64,000 nucleotides of DNA from Bacillota bacterium (lineage in GTDB: Bacteria; Bacillota; Clostridia; Lachnospirales; Lachnospiraceae), in assembly GCA_023458035.1 (NCBI GenBank), contig JAEXAX010000034.1, forward strand, positions 1 to 64,000. The letters run 5' to 3'. The notes below the pieces were generated by a model that was given only the letters and a program-made list of their open reading frames with translations, did no database searches and was not told where the DNA came from. The stretch's first letter is position 1. The number at the start of each line of letters is the position of its first letter. Below are positions 47,310 to 56,171 of the stretch, piece by piece. A program made the position numbers and the translations under genes.

Positions 47310-48011
47310 ATGCTGGAAGCATTAAAAGAAGCAGTTTACCGGGCCAATATGGAATTGCCGAAATACGGTCTGGTGACATTTACCTGGGGCAATGTCAGTG
47401 CCAGAGATCCCGAAACCGGATACTTTGTGATCAAGCCGAGCGGAGTCGCTTATGAAGAGTTGAAGCCGGAGGATATGGTGGTGGTTGACTTGGAGATGAA
47501 TCGCATCGAGGGTCGCTGCAATCCGTCGTCAGACACAGCCACTCATTGTGAGCTGTATAAGGCCTATCCGCAGATCGGCGGTATCGTTCATACTCATTCC
47601 AGCTGGGCAACCAGCTGGGCGCAGGCCGGCCGCGGCATTCCCTGCTACGGCACCACTCATGCCGATTACCTGTATGGCGAAATCCCCTGCGTGCGTAATC
47701 TGAGCAAGGCCGAGCTGGAGCAGTATGAGGTCAATACCGGAAAACTGATTGCCGAGCATTTTCAGCAGCACGGGATTGACGTGGAGGCTGTGCCGGCCGT
47801 GCTGTGTAAGAACCATGGCGTTTTTGCCTGGGGAAAGGATGCCATGGAAGCCGTGCACAATGCGGTGGTGGTCGAAGAGGTGGCCAAGATGGCGGCCCGC
47901 TGTGAGAATCTGAACCCCCGGGTGCAGCCGGCTCCACAGGAATTACTGGATAAGCATTATTTCAGAAAGCATGGCGCCAATGCCTACTATGGACAGAGTC
48001 GTGTTGAATAA
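47310..48011 (+). CDS. ulaF: L-ribulose-5-phosphate 4-epimerase
   Basis: 233 residues of the class II aldolase/epimerase family. Zinc ligands are visible as H94 and H96 ([17 protein letters not shown]) and H169 ([10 protein letters not shown]); D75 of SSDTATH and the Y-Y-G-Q near the C-terminus (about 229) fit 4-epimerase rather than fuculose aldolase. It yields D-xylulose 5-phosphate, the end point of ascorbate breakdown. Last gene of the operon. Start after AGAAGAGGAG. Confidence 0.92.
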   Translation: MLEALKEAVYRANMELPKYGLVTFTWGNVSARDPETGYFVIKPSGVAYEELKPEDMVVVDLEMNRIEGRCNPSSDTATHCELYKAYPQIGGIVHTHSSWATSWAQAGRGIPCYGTTHADYLYGEIPCVRNLSKAELEQYEVNTGKLIAEHFQQHGIDVEAVPAVLCKNHGVFAWGKDAMEAVHNAVVVEEVAKMAARCENLNPRVQPAPQELLDKHYFRKHGANAYYGQSRVE

Positions 48012-48053
48012 CAGAAGGGATAAAACGGCCGTTTGTGCTGCGGCTGTCATCAA

Positions 48054-48113
48054 AACGGAGGGTTTTCGGGAAGAGGAGCGGCGAACGCCGCCCTTGCCCG
48101 GAAGCCCTCCGTT
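48054..48113. other. Long branched hairpin overlapping the fol promoter
   Basis: AACGGAGGG (48054-48062) pairs with CCCTCCGTT (48105-48113); inside, CGGG (48067-48070) pairs with CCCG (48097-48100) and GCGGC...GCCGC forms a tip. No T-tract follows, so it is a poor intrinsic terminator for ulaF, although it is the only candidate. Its 3' arm lies in the spacer of the downstream promoter. Confidence 0.6.
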
Positions 48114-48123
48114 ATGCTATAAT
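48094..48123 (+). promoter_or_regulatory. Promoter of the folate operon
   Basis: TTGCCC (48094-48099), 18-base spacer, TATAAT (48118-48123) with extended TGC before the -10. The RNA would begin near 48130, about 40 bases before the riboswitch. Confidence 0.65.
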
Positions 48124-48165
48124 CAAACACGTAAGCTTTAAAGAATACAAATTAAAATTGAAAAT

Positions 48166-48268
48166 GAAACAGAGTAGAGATAAATACGTCAAGTGTCCTT
48201 TGAACGGGGAGTTGTCAAGGGAACGAAAGGCAGCGGCCTGCGGTATTTATTTCGCATCCCGCTGACAG
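48166..48268 (+). ncRNA. THF (tetrahydrofolate) riboswitch, class I
   Basis: The conserved features appear in order: AGAGTAGA at 48171-48178; P2 arms ATAAATAC and GTATTTAT; P3 arms TCCTTTG and CAAGGGA (one G-U pair) closing the loop AACGGGGAGTTGT; the joining ACGAA; a P4 hairpin AGGC-AGCG-GCCT; GCGGT; and CGCATCCCGCT. It lies directly upstream of folE-folP-folKB-folC, whose pathway makes its ligand, and is followed by a terminator. Binding of THF should cut expression. Confidence 0.9.
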
Positions 48269-48281
48269 AATTTGCAAGATC

Positions 48282-48313
48282 AAGGGTAGCGGTATTTCGC
48301 ATACCCTTTTTTC
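48282..48313 (+). terminator. Riboswitch-controlled terminator
   Basis: AAGGGTA plus GCG (48282-48291) pairs with CGC and TACCCTT (48298-48308, one bulged A) and runs into six T. It sits 13 bases after the THF riboswitch and 74 bases before folE, so ligand binding probably decides between termination and read-through. Confidence 0.85.
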
Positions 48314-48386
48314 TTTATCACGGGATTCAGGCAGAGTCGATTTCGGACGAATCGATTCATTGTAAAGTCAGAAAGGAAGGACACGA

Positions 48387-48944
48387 ATGATCGATCGGGA
48401 AAAGCTGGAGCAGTCCGTCAGACTGCTGTTGGAGGCCATCGGCGAGGATGGCTGCAGAGAGGGTCTGCGTGAAACACCGCAGCGTGTGGCCAGGATGTAT
48501 GAAGAGGTGTTGGCCGGCTATGATCAAAGGCCGGGGGATCACCTGGATCGAACCTTTGATTGTCCGGAAACGGAGCTGGTGTTGGAGCGGGATATCGTCT
48601 TTCACTCACTCTGTGAGCATCATCTGCTGCCGTTCTTCGGCCATGTGCACATCGCTTATATTCCGGGGGAGAGGGTGGTCGGCTTAAGTAAGCTTTGCCG
48701 GCTGGTAGAGGTCTATGCCGGACGGCTGCAGATTCAAGAGCGATTGGGACAGCAGATTGCCGAGGCGTTGTATGAGGAGCTGCAGGCTAAGGGAGTGCTG
48801 GTAATGATAGAGGCCGAGCATACCTGCATGACCATGCGTGGAGTGAAGCGCTTCGGCACGCGGACAGTGACGTTAGCCGGCCGCGGTTGGCTGCAGGCGG
48901 ATGGTGACAGGCGCCGGGAGGCACTGGCGCTCATGAAGCGGTAG
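48387..48944 (+). CDS. folE: GTP cyclohydrolase I
   Basis: 185 residues, the typical type IA length. The zinc ligands are C76 and H79 in [11 protein letters not shown] and C147 in [11 protein letters not shown]; the [15 protein letters not shown] block and [10 protein letters not shown] complete the family pattern. It makes dihydroneopterin triphosphate from GTP, the first step toward folate. Start after GAAAGGAAGG. Confidence 0.96.
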   Translation: MIDREKLEQSVRLLLEAIGEDGCREGLRETPQRVARMYEEVLAGYDQRPGDHLDRTFDCPETELVLERDIVFHSLCEHHLLPFFGHVHIAYIPGERVVGLSKLCRLVEVYAGRLQIQERLGQQIAEALYEELQAKGVLVMIEAEHTCMTMRGVKRFGTRTVTLAGRGWLQADGDRRREALALMKR

Positions 48945-48989
48945 CGACGGGGTATAAAGAGAGGTTTGATCAGAGATGAGGAATGGACA

Positions 48990-49811
48990 ATGAGGATTGG
49001 AAACAAAGAATTTGATACTGCCCGTCAGGTTTATGTGATGGGCATCTTAAATGTAACGCCGGATTCCTTTTCCGATGGCGGGCAATACGACAGGCCGGAG
49101 GCGGCGTTCAGGCAGGTCGAGCGGATGATAGCGGAGGGGGCGGATATCATTGATATCGGCGGTGAATCGACCAGACCCGGCCACGTGAAGGTTTCGATCG
49201 AAGAAGAGATAGAGCGGGTACTGCCGGTGATCAGCGCCATTCGGCAGCGATTTGATATTCCGATATCGCTGGACACCTATAAACATCAGGTGGCAGCCGC
49301 CTGCGCGGCTCAGATCGACATGGTCAATGATATCTGGGGCCTGCGCTATGATGAGGGGCAAATGGCCCGACTGGTGGCAGAGCATGATTTGGCCTATTGC
49401 CTGATGCATAACCGGCCGGCACATGATTATACTGATTTTTTACCGGATTTTCTGGCAGATATCCGGACCTCACTGAATATTGCCGAGCAGGCCGGTATCG
49501 GACACGAGCGCATTATGCTGGACGGCGGTGTCGGCTTTCAGAAGACGGTGGAGGAGAATTTGACTGTCCTGCGGTATACAAAGGAGCTGGCAGAGCTGGG
49601 CTATCCGGTGCTGATTGCCACCTCCCGAAAATCCTTTATCGGTAAGATCCTGGATCGGGAAGTGGATGATCGGTTGTTCGGAACTTTGGCGACAGCGGCT
49701 TGGGGCATCATCCGGGGAGCATCGTTTATCCGGGTTCATGACGTGGCCGCCCACCGTCAGGTGATCGATGTGATCCGGTCGATACAGGAGGAACGGATAT
49801 GGATCAGATAA
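48990..49811 (+). CDS. folP: Dihydropteroate synthase
   Basis: 273 residues. Both signature loops are present: MGILNVTPDSFSDGG and DIGGESTRPG, then SLDTYKHQVA, ATSRKSFIGKILD and the C-terminal IRVHDVAAHRQ. No known sulfonamide-resistance insertion is visible next to the S-R-K segment. It condenses p-aminobenzoate with dihydropterin pyrophosphate. I prefer the ATG at 48990 (after GAGGAATGG); an in-frame TTG at 48966 would add eight residues. Overlaps folKB by 13 bases. Confidence 0.95.
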   Translation: MRIGNKEFDTARQVYVMGILNVTPDSFSDGGQYDRPEAAFRQVERMIAEGADIIDIGGESTRPGHVKVSIEEEIERVLPVISAIRQRFDIPISLDTYKHQVAAACAAQIDMVNDIWGLRYDEGQMARLVAEHDLAYCLMHNRPAHDYTDFLPDFLADIRTSLNIAEQAGIGHERIMLDGGVGFQKTVEENLTVLRYTKELAELGYPVLIATSRKSFIGKILDREVDDRLFGTLATAAWGIIRGASFIRVHDVAAHRQVIDVIRSIQEERIWIR

Positions 49812-50632
49812 GCATCAAGGGATTAAGCGTCTATGCCTACCACGGCGTATTGCCGAGTGAGCAGCAGCTGGGACAGACTTTTTTGATCGACTGTTGCTTT
49901 TTGGTTGACAGCTCGTTATGTGATGATAACATCGAGAAAACGGTGCATTACGGTCGGGTCAGCACTGATATCGTGACCTTTTGCCGAGAGCAGCGCTTTG
50001 ATCTGCTGGAGACCTTGGCCAATCGACTGGCCCTGCATCTGTTGCAGCGGTATCCGCGGATGGAGGAGGTCAGACTGACGGTACATAAGCCGCATGCGCC
50101 GATCGTCGCGACCTTCTCGGATGTGGCGGTGACGGCGACGCGCGGACGTCATATCTGTTATCTCGGTCTGGGCTCGAATCTGGGAGATCGGGAGGCATTT
50201 TTGAGGCTGGCTGAAAGCGAATTGGCAGCGGATGAATATATCGAAGTACTGGCGAGCTCAAGCTGCCGCGAAACAAAACCCTACGGGGTGACGGATCAAC
50301 CGGATTTTTTAAATGCCGCTTTGAAGATTCGTACCCTGTATGATCCGCAGGAGCTACTGCGTGTCTGCCAGAGGATTGAAGCACAGGCCGGCCGGCAGCG
50401 GCTGCGCCATTGGGGAGAACGAACCCTGGATATCGACATCCTGTTATATGACGACCTGATCTGTCACCGGGAGGGGCTGCAGCTGCCACATCCGGAGATC
50501 GGCCGCCGTTCCTTTGTGCTGGAGCCGTTGATCGAACTGGATCCCTATCTGATCCATCCGGTCGCCCGGGTGGATATGCAAACCCTGCTTGCGCGGCTGC
50601 GGGCGACAGCGGAAGGGAAGGGAACCGTATGA
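49799..50632 (+). CDS. folKB: Bifunctional dihydroneopterin aldolase / HPPK (FolB-FolK)
   Basis: 277 residues, two domains. Residues 1-118 are FolB (ISIKGLSVYAYHGVLPSEQQ with the catalytic Tyr/His region, ETLANRLA, VHKPHAPI). Residues 120-277 are FolK (YLGLGSNLGDREAFL, PYGVTDQPDFLN, RHWGERTLDIDILLYDD, PHPEI). The fusion channels 6-hydroxymethyl-dihydropterin formation into its pyrophosphorylation, ahead of FolP. Start after GGAGGAACGGAT; overlaps both neighbours. Confidence 0.95.
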   Translation: MDQISIKGLSVYAYHGVLPSEQQLGQTFLIDCCFLVDSSLCDDNIEKTVHYGRVSTDIVTFCREQRFDLLETLANRLALHLLQRYPRMEEVRLTVHKPHAPIVATFSDVAVTATRGRHICYLGLGSNLGDREAFLRLAESELAADEYIEVLASSSCRETKPYGVTDQPDFLNAALKIRTLYDPQELLRVCQRIEAQAGRQRLRHWGERTLDIDILLYDDLICHREGLQLPHPEIGRRSFVLEPLIELDPYLIHPVARVDMQTLLARLRATAEGKGTV

Positions 50633-51960
50633 ACGGACAGACATCAATTGAAATGCCGACTTATCAGCAGGTATGCGAACAGCTGTCTGCCCTGGAAAGC
50701 CGCGGTATCTGCCTCGGCCTTGCCCGGATGCAAAGACTGATGGCAAAGCTGGGTGATCCGCAGGAACAGTTACAGTTTGTGCATATCGCGGGAACGAACG
50801 GAAAGGGTTCGACCGCGACCATGCTGGCAAAGATAATGCAATGCAGCGGTTACCGAACCGGTCTGTTTACCAGTCCGGAGGTGCTGGAGCTGCGGGAGTA
50901 TCTGCAAATTGATGGAGAAATGATCAGTCAGGAGGATTTTACCGGCTGCGCCAAGCGTGTGCTGACGGTCGCGGATGCCTGGGAGGATGAGGATCGGCCG
51001 ACCCTCTTTGAGGTCAAGACGGCCATCGCCTTTGTCTGGTTTTTGGAGCGGCAATGCGATATTGTCTGTCTGGAGGCCGGCCTGGGCGGAGCAGAAGATT
51101 CTACCAATGTGATCCCGCCGCCTCTGCTGCAGATCATCACCGCCATAGATATGGATCATGTCGCCATACTGGGACCCGAACTGTCGGATATTGCCAGAGC
51201 CAAGGCCGGTATTATCAAGGGCGGCATAACGGTCAGCTATTTGAAGCAGCCGCCGGAGGCTCTACAGGTCTTACGCGAGCGTTGCCGGGATGTGGGCAGC
51301 AAGCTGCTTTTGCCGGCGCCGGACAAGCTGAAGATTTTACAGACTGACTGGCGCTTCGGCTGTTTTTGTTATGACGGTGTGGAATATCAAAAAGCATTGG
51401 CCGGAGAATTTCAAGTGTATAATGCGCTGACAGCGATCACCGCCGCCCGCGCCCTGCGGGAGATCGGCTGGAAGCTCACAGAGGAGGCCGTTCAGAGCGG
51501 GCTGCAGGGCGCCGTCATCTGCGCCAGATTAGAGGTGCTGTCCGAGCGACCGCTGGTGATCCTGGACGGCTCACATAATCCGCAGGCCATGCGGGCCTTA
51601 AAGCAAACCCTGCAGGCATTGCGCCGGGAAGCGGATATGTCGGCGGGCAGGAAGCTTACCCTGTTGATGGGAGTACTGGCCGATAAGGGGTACCGGGAGA
51701 TGCTTTCATCCGTTGTACCGTTGACTGATCGGTTTCTGGCCGTCAGTCCGTCCAATCCGCGGGCGCTGCCGGCGGCTGAGCTTGCGGTAGCAGCCAAAGC
51801 CCACTGTCAGGAGGTGCATTTTTATGACGATCACGCAGCGGCGGTGCAGGCGGCGCTGGCCGATCTGGCGCCAAATGATGTGCTGGTGGTTTGCGGCTCG
51901 TTGTATCTGGCGGCTGATGTGCGGCCGATTTTAACTTCTAAAGAGCTTGAAAAAATTTAA
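50629..51960 (+). CDS. folC: Folylpolyglutamate/dihydrofolate synthase
   Basis: 443 residues of the Mur ligase type. ATP loop HIAGTNGKGSTATMLA, the omega loop CLEAGLGGAEDSTNV, and the C-terminal domain start LDGSHNPQAMRALKQ are present. It adds glutamate to dihydropteroate and to folates. It overlaps folKB by 4 bases and ends the operon. The riboswitch upstream of folE would therefore govern the whole set. Confidence 0.94.
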   Translation: MNGQTSIEMPTYQQVCEQLSALESRGICLGLARMQRLMAKLGDPQEQLQFVHIAGTNGKGSTATMLAKIMQCSGYRTGLFTSPEVLELREYLQIDGEMISQEDFTGCAKRVLTVADAWEDEDRPTLFEVKTAIAFVWFLERQCDIVCLEAGLGGAEDSTNVIPPPLLQIITAIDMDHVAILGPELSDIARAKAGIIKGGITVSYLKQPPEALQVLRERCRDVGSKLLLPAPDKLKILQTDWRFGCFCYDGVEYQKALAGEFQVYNALTAITAARALREIGWKLTEEAVQSGLQGAVICARLEVLSERPLVILDGSHNPQAMRALKQTLQALRREADMSAGRKLTLLMGVLADKGYREMLSSVVPLTDRFLAVSPSNPRALPAAELAVAAKAHCQEVHFYDDHAAAVQAALADLAPNDVLVVCGSLYLAADVRPILTSKELEKI

Positions 51961-52069
51961 AGAGCTGTTTCCGGATCAGGTGAAACTTAGGATCCGCCTT
52001 TCGCTTAGGATCGGCTTTGGAGCAGCGGACGATGGCCGCAACAAAATAAGAGAGATAGTAAGTTGGCTG

Positions 52070-52103
52070 AAAGAGTCGGGAGCTTCGGGGCCCGGCTCTT
52101 TTT
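52070..52103 (+). terminator. Intrinsic terminator of the fol operon
   Basis: AAAGAGTCGGG (52070-52080) pairs with CCCGGCTCTTT (52091-52101, one G-U pair), followed by T residues. The rest of 51961-52182 holds no gene that I can see. Confidence 0.85.
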
Positions 52104-52182
52104 GCATGTGTTAAAATGCAGAATAGATTAAAATATAACCAAAATACCGCACAATTATCATGACAAAAAGTTCACATTATTG

Positions 52183-52211
52183 TTGAAAATGCAGTAAAAT
52201 GAGAGTAAAAT
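52183..52211 (+). promoter_or_regulatory. Promoter of the hypB operon
   Basis: TTGAAA (52183-52188), 17-base spacer, TAAAAT (52206-52211), about 60 bases before hypB. No NikR- or FNR-type operator was obvious. Confidence 0.6.
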
Positions 52212-52273
52212 GTGTAGCAAATAAAGGAATATCGACATGAACTGTGTGATGTCAGGAAAACGGAGGAGATAAA

Positions 52274-52954
52274 ATGTATAAGGTGTACGAAATCAAACAG
52301 CGAGTGTTTGAGAGTAATGACCGGGAGGCAGCCGCTCTCAGAGCCAGACTGAAAGAACAGGGGACCTTTTTGTTGAATTTGATGTCTTCACCCGGGGCCG
52401 GAAAGACGACTACTCTGGTGCGCACCCTGGAGGCCCTAAAGCATGAGCTGTCTATCGGCGTGATGGAGGCGGATATAGACGGGGCCTGTGATGCCGAAAC
52501 CATAGCGGCGACCGGGGTTAAGGTGATCCAGCTGCATACCGGCGGTATGTGCCATCTGGATGCCGATATGACAAAACAGGGACTGGAAGAGTTGGGTATA
52601 TTGGCGGCGGCAGGGGAGGCCGCTTTGGATCTGGCTATTTTGGAAAACGTCGGAAATTTGGTCTGCCCGGCTGAATTTGATACCGGATCGGTGAAAAATG
52701 CCATGATCTTAAGCGTACCGGAGGGAGATGACAAGCCGCTGAAGTATCCGCTGATGTTTCAGGTCTGTCAGTGCCTTCTGATCAATAAGATCGATGTATT
52801 GCCGTATTTTGACTTTGATATCGAGGCCTGTAAACAGCGGGCGCTGCGCTTAAATCCGGATATGAAGATCATCGAGATCTCGGCCCGTACCGGTGAAGGC
52901 TTTGACGAATGGCTGACCTGGTTAAGAGAGCAAGTGGCTGAGTGGAAGAAATAA
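52274..52954 (+). CDS. hypB: Nickel-insertion GTPase HypB
   Basis: 226 residues, G3E family. Walker A is SSPGAGKTTTL (K44), Walker B region MEADIDG, the metal site between the G domains includes C93-H94 in GGMCHLDADM and C in NLVCPAEFD, and the guanine specificity motif is NKID. The N-terminal C-x-x-C-G-C high-affinity nickel motif and His-rich stretch of some HypB proteins are missing. It would load nickel into a [NiFe] hydrogenase or another nickel enzyme together with HypA, encoded two genes on; no such enzyme is in the window. Confidence 0.9.
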   Translation: MYKVYEIKQRVFESNDREAAALRARLKEQGTFLLNLMSSPGAGKTTTLVRTLEALKHELSIGVMEADIDGACDAETIAATGVKVIQLHTGGMCHLDADMTKQGLEELGILAAAGEAALDLAILENVGNLVCPAEFDTGSVKNAMILSVPEGDDKPLKYPLMFQVCQCLLINKIDVLPYFDFDIEACKQRALRLNPDMKIIEISARTGEGFDEWLTWLREQVAEWKK

Positions 52955-53034
52955 AGGGAAGAAATAAAGGAGGCGTTTGCATAAGCAGGAGAGGCGTGGC
53001 AGCAGGAGTACACTTGGAATAGTAGGAGAAGCGT

Positions 53035-55758
53035 ATGGGGAAGACGAAGGAGAAACAGGAAGCAGGTCGGGAGCTGATTTTAAAGCTCGGACAAAAAATT
53101 ACTGATCGAATCGGCGTCAAGGTGACGACCAAGGACCCGGAATACTGGGGACTGGCCGGCATCATCACAGATGAAATGGCAGAGGTGGCGCTGTCCATGA
53201 AGGTGCGTCATCCGATGACGCTGGAGGAGATTGCAAGGAAGAGCAAAAAAGAGATAGGCCGCCTGGAGGAGCTGCTGCAGGAGATGGCGGTGATCGGTCT
53301 GGTGGAATATAACTGGGAAAATGAGGATCACCATAAGCAATATGTATTGCCGAGATTTGTGCCCGGCTCGGCCGAGTTCTTTATGATGAACGGAAAACAG
53401 GTGGAAGAGCATCCGGAGCTGGCCGACTTTTTTGATCAGATGACCAGATTGCCGTTGGAAAGGGTGACGAAGCTGGTGCCGCCGGGCGGTTCTGGTATCG
53501 GCATGCATGTTATCCCGGTGGAGCGTGCCATTCCGGCCAAGCAGAAATCGGCCAGCGTCGAGCATATCTCGCATTGGTTAAATAAATATAAGGATAAATA
53601 TGCGGTTGGGGCCTGCTCCTGTCGCCGCCAGCAGCGTGTGCGCGGCGAAGGCTGCGGCGAGATCGAGGGCGAGCTGTGCATAGGTGTCGGAGATATGGCC
53701 GATTATCTGGTGCAGACCGGTAAGGGCCGCTATATTGATTACGATAAGGTGATAGAGATCTTGACCCGCTCGGAGGAGCACGGCTTTGTTCATCAGATTA
53801 CCAATATCGATGGTGAGGATAAGATCTTTGCCATCTGCAATTGTGCGCCGGGCGTCTGCAATGCGCTGCGCACCTCGCAGCTCTTTAATACTCCGAATAT
53901 GTCGCGTTCGGCGTATCGTGCGCATGTCGAAACCGAAAAATGTGTGGCCTGTGGCAAGTGTGTCGAGATCTGCCCGGTCGGAGCGGCCAAGCTTGGCCGG
54001 AAGCTGTGCGCAGCAGACGGACATACCATTGAATATCCAAAGACCGAGCTGCCGGATGCGGTGAGATGGGGGCCGGAAAAATGGAATCCGAATTTCCGTG
54101 ATACTGCGAAGATCAATTGCTACGATACCGGTACCTCCCCCTGTAAGACAGCCTGTCCGGCTCACCTGGCTGTTCAGGGTTATATCAAAATGGCGGCTGA
54201 GGGCCGTTACCGTGATGCCTTAAAGCTGATCAAGCAGGACAATCCTTTTCCGGCTGTTTGCGGTGCCATCTGCAACCGACGTTGTGAGGACGCCTGCACC
54301 AGAGGTAAGGTCGATCAGGCGCTGGCTATAGATGAAATCAAGAAATTTATTGCCGATCAGGAGTTGCATGAGGACGGCCGTTATGTGCCGAAGTGCGAGA
54401 ATCATGTCGGTGGCTTTTTTGATAAGCGGATCGCCGTTATCGGAGCCGGTCCGGCCGGTATGTCCTGCGCTTATTATCTGCGTACTAAGGGCTATCCGGT
54501 AACTGTCTTTGAAAAGGAGAGCAGGCCGGGCGGTATGCTGACCATCGGCGTGCCTTCGTTTAGACTGGAAAAGACTGTGATAGACGCGGAGATCGATGTG
54601 CTTCGCACCATGGGCGTGGAATTTCGCTGCGGTATCGAGGTCGGTCGGGATGTGACCATACAGGAGCTGCGTGAGCAGGGCTATGAGGCTTTTTATGTGG
54701 CCATTGGTGCTCAGGGCGGCCGTCAGGTCGGTGTACCGGGTGAGGATGCCGTAGGCGTGGAGACCGGTGTGGACTTTTTGCGCCGCCTGAATCTGGATGA
54801 AGAAAATATGAAGGTGAGCGGGCGCAGCGTTATCATCGGCGGCGGCAATGTAGCCATCGACGTTGCCCGCAGCGTACTCAGAGCCGGTTCTTCGGAAGTA
54901 TCCATGTATTGTTTGGAGAGTGTGGCTGAGATGCCGGCTTCGGCTGAAGAAGTGGCTGAAACAGTAGAAGAAGAGATCGTCATTCATAACGGCTGGGGGC
55001 CGAAGGAAATCTTGAAGGACGAAGAAGGCAGGGTAAAAGGCATCATCATGAGGCGTTGTCTGTCGGTTTTCGATGAGGAGCGTCGCTTCCGGCCGCAGTA
55101 TGATGAGAATGACACCTGTCAGATCGACTGCGAGCAGGTCTTCCTGTCGGTCGGTCAGGCCATTTTGTGGGGCGAGCTGTTAAACGGAACGGCCGTTGAA
55201 ACGAATCCGAACAAGACTGTCAAGGCGGACGCCGTCACCTTCCAGACGGCTGAGCCGGATATCTTCGTCGGCGGTGACGCCTATACCGGGCCGCGCTTTG
55301 CCATCGATGCCATCGCCCAGGGCAAGGAGGCGGCCGAATCCATCCATCGCTTTGTGCATAAGGGACATTCCCTGACGCTTGGACGAGATCTGCGTCACTT
55401 TATTGAACTGGATAAGGAAGATGTTAAGTTAGAAAGCTTTGATACCGCCAAACGCCAGATCCCGGGACGAAAGGCCGGTCCGGCCACCAGGACCTTTCGG
55501 GATCTGCGGGCTACCCTGACGGCGGAGCAGGTGCAGATCGAGGCGGCCAGATGCCTTGGCTGCGGAGCCAGCATCGTGGACGAAAATCGCTGCATCGGCT
55601 GTGGTCTGTGTACCACCAAGTGCGAGTTTGACGCCATTCACCTGAGTCGGGATATTCCGGAGGCCAGCCGCATGCGTACTTCCGAGGATAAGCTGAAGGG
55701 CATCCTGCCCTATGCGGCGAAGCGGGCGGTGAAGATTCTGCTGAAGCGGAAGAAATAA
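53035..55758 (+). CDS. Multi-domain Fe-S flavoprotein oxidoreductase (GltD-like core)
   Basis: 907 residues. Residues 1-185 include a helical, wHTH-like region (LEEIARKSKKEIGRLEELLQ). A cysteine-rich segment follows (C194/C196 in GACSCRRQQ, then CNCAPGVC), then a [4Fe-4S] motif C303-x2-C-x2-C-x3-C. Next comes a GltD/NfnB-type half: Fer4_20 region with TACPAHLAVQG and CEDAC, an FAD motif at about G470 (IGAGPAG), an NAD(P) motif at about G602 (GGGNVAID), and a C-terminal ferredoxin pair (CIGCGLCTTKC). It likely moves electrons between NAD(P)H and a ferredoxin-like partner. Lying between hypB and hypA it probably serves a nickel-dependent redox process. Confidence 0.8.
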   Translation: MGKTKEKQEAGRELILKLGQKITDRIGVKVTTKDPEYWGLAGIITDEMAEVALSMKVRHPMTLEEIARKSKKEIGRLEELLQEMAVIGLVEYNWENEDHHKQYVLPRFVPGSAEFFMMNGKQVEEHPELADFFDQMTRLPLERVTKLVPPGGSGIGMHVIPVERAIPAKQKSASVEHISHWLNKYKDKYAVGACSCRRQQRVRGEGCGEIEGELCIGVGDMADYLVQTGKGRYIDYDKVIEILTRSEEHGFVHQITNIDGEDKIFAICNCAPGVCNALRTSQLFNTPNMSRSAYRAHVETEKCVACGKCVEICPVGAAKLGRKLCAADGHTIEYPKTELPDAVRWGPEKWNPNFRDTAKINCYDTGTSPCKTACPAHLAVQGYIKMAAEGRYRDALKLIKQDNPFPAVCGAICNRRCEDACTRGKVDQALAIDEIKKFIADQELHEDGRYVPKCENHVGGFFDKRIAVIGAGPAGMSCAYYLRTKGYPVTVFEKESRPGGMLTIGVPSFRLEKTVIDAEIDVLRTMGVEFRCGIEVGRDVTIQELREQGYEAFYVAIGAQGGRQVGVPGEDAVGVETGVDFLRRLNLDEENMKVSGRSVIIGGGNVAIDVARSVLRAGSSEVSMYCLESVAEMPASAEEVAETVEEEIVIHNGWGPKEILKDEEGRVKGIIMRRCLSVFDEERRFRPQYDENDTCQIDCEQVFLSVGQAILWGELLNGTAVETNPNKTVKADAVTFQTAEPDIFVGGDAYTGPRFAIDAIAQGKEAAESIHRFVHKGHSLTLGRDLRHFIELDKEDVKLESFDTAKRQIPGRKAGPATRTFRDLRATLTAEQVQIEAARCLGCGASIVDENRCIGCGLCTTKCEFDAIHLSRDIPEASRMRTSEDKLKGILPYAAKRAVKILLKRKK

Positions 55759-55811
55759 AAACCTGATATAAAAGCAGAAATAAGAGAAGGAATGAAAGTA
55801 GGAAGAGCAGC

Positions 55812-56156
55812 ATGCATGAATTGGGGATCATCGTACATATCAGCAAGACTTTGGATGAGATCGCAGTGGAAAACGGTCTGACACAGATCGGTCGAGTGAC
55901 ACTGGAGATCGGCGAGGTCAGCGCCATCGTACCGTCCTATCTGACGGACTGCTGGGCTTACTATCGCCGATCCAGGCCGCTGATCGCTGAGGCCATGCTT
56001 GAGATCGAAACCCTGCCGGCGGTTACGACCTGCCGCAGCTGCGGACAAAATTATGCGACCGTACAGTACGGACGCCGGTGCCCGCACTGCTTAGGCTGGG
56101 ACACCTATTTGTTGACAGGCGATGAATGCCGGATTAAAGAAATAGAAGCATGCTAG
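55812..56156 (+). CDS. hypA: Nickel metallochaperone HypA
   Basis: 114 residues, normal length. The N-terminus is M1-H2-E3, the nickel-binding motif, so the start (after AGGAAGAGCAGC) is certain. The structural zinc site is C74-x2-C77...C90-x2-C93. An IGEVSAIVPSYL segment matches the family. It hands nickel to HypB. The gene for the membrane protein follows 15 bases later. Confidence 0.92.
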   Translation: MHELGIIVHISKTLDEIAVENGLTQIGRVTLEIGEVSAIVPSYLTDCWAYYRRSRPLIAEAMLEIETLPAVTTCRSCGQNYATVQYGRRCPHCLGWDTYLLTGDECRIKEIEAC

Positions 56157-56171
56157 AAGGGGGATACGACT

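Noticed and set aside
48035..48390. Small open frames of 65-76 codons between ulaF and folE
   Set aside because: They run through the hairpin, promoter, THF riboswitch and terminator; the RNA explains the sequence better.
53035..55758. Several minus-strand frames of 100-255 codons
   Set aside because: All are antisense to the Fe-S flavoprotein; low-complexity or Ser/His-rich translations without motifs.
52274..56156. A hydrogenase operon
   Set aside because: hypA and hypB are certain, but no large or small subunit with nickel-cysteine motifs and no hypCDEF is present.
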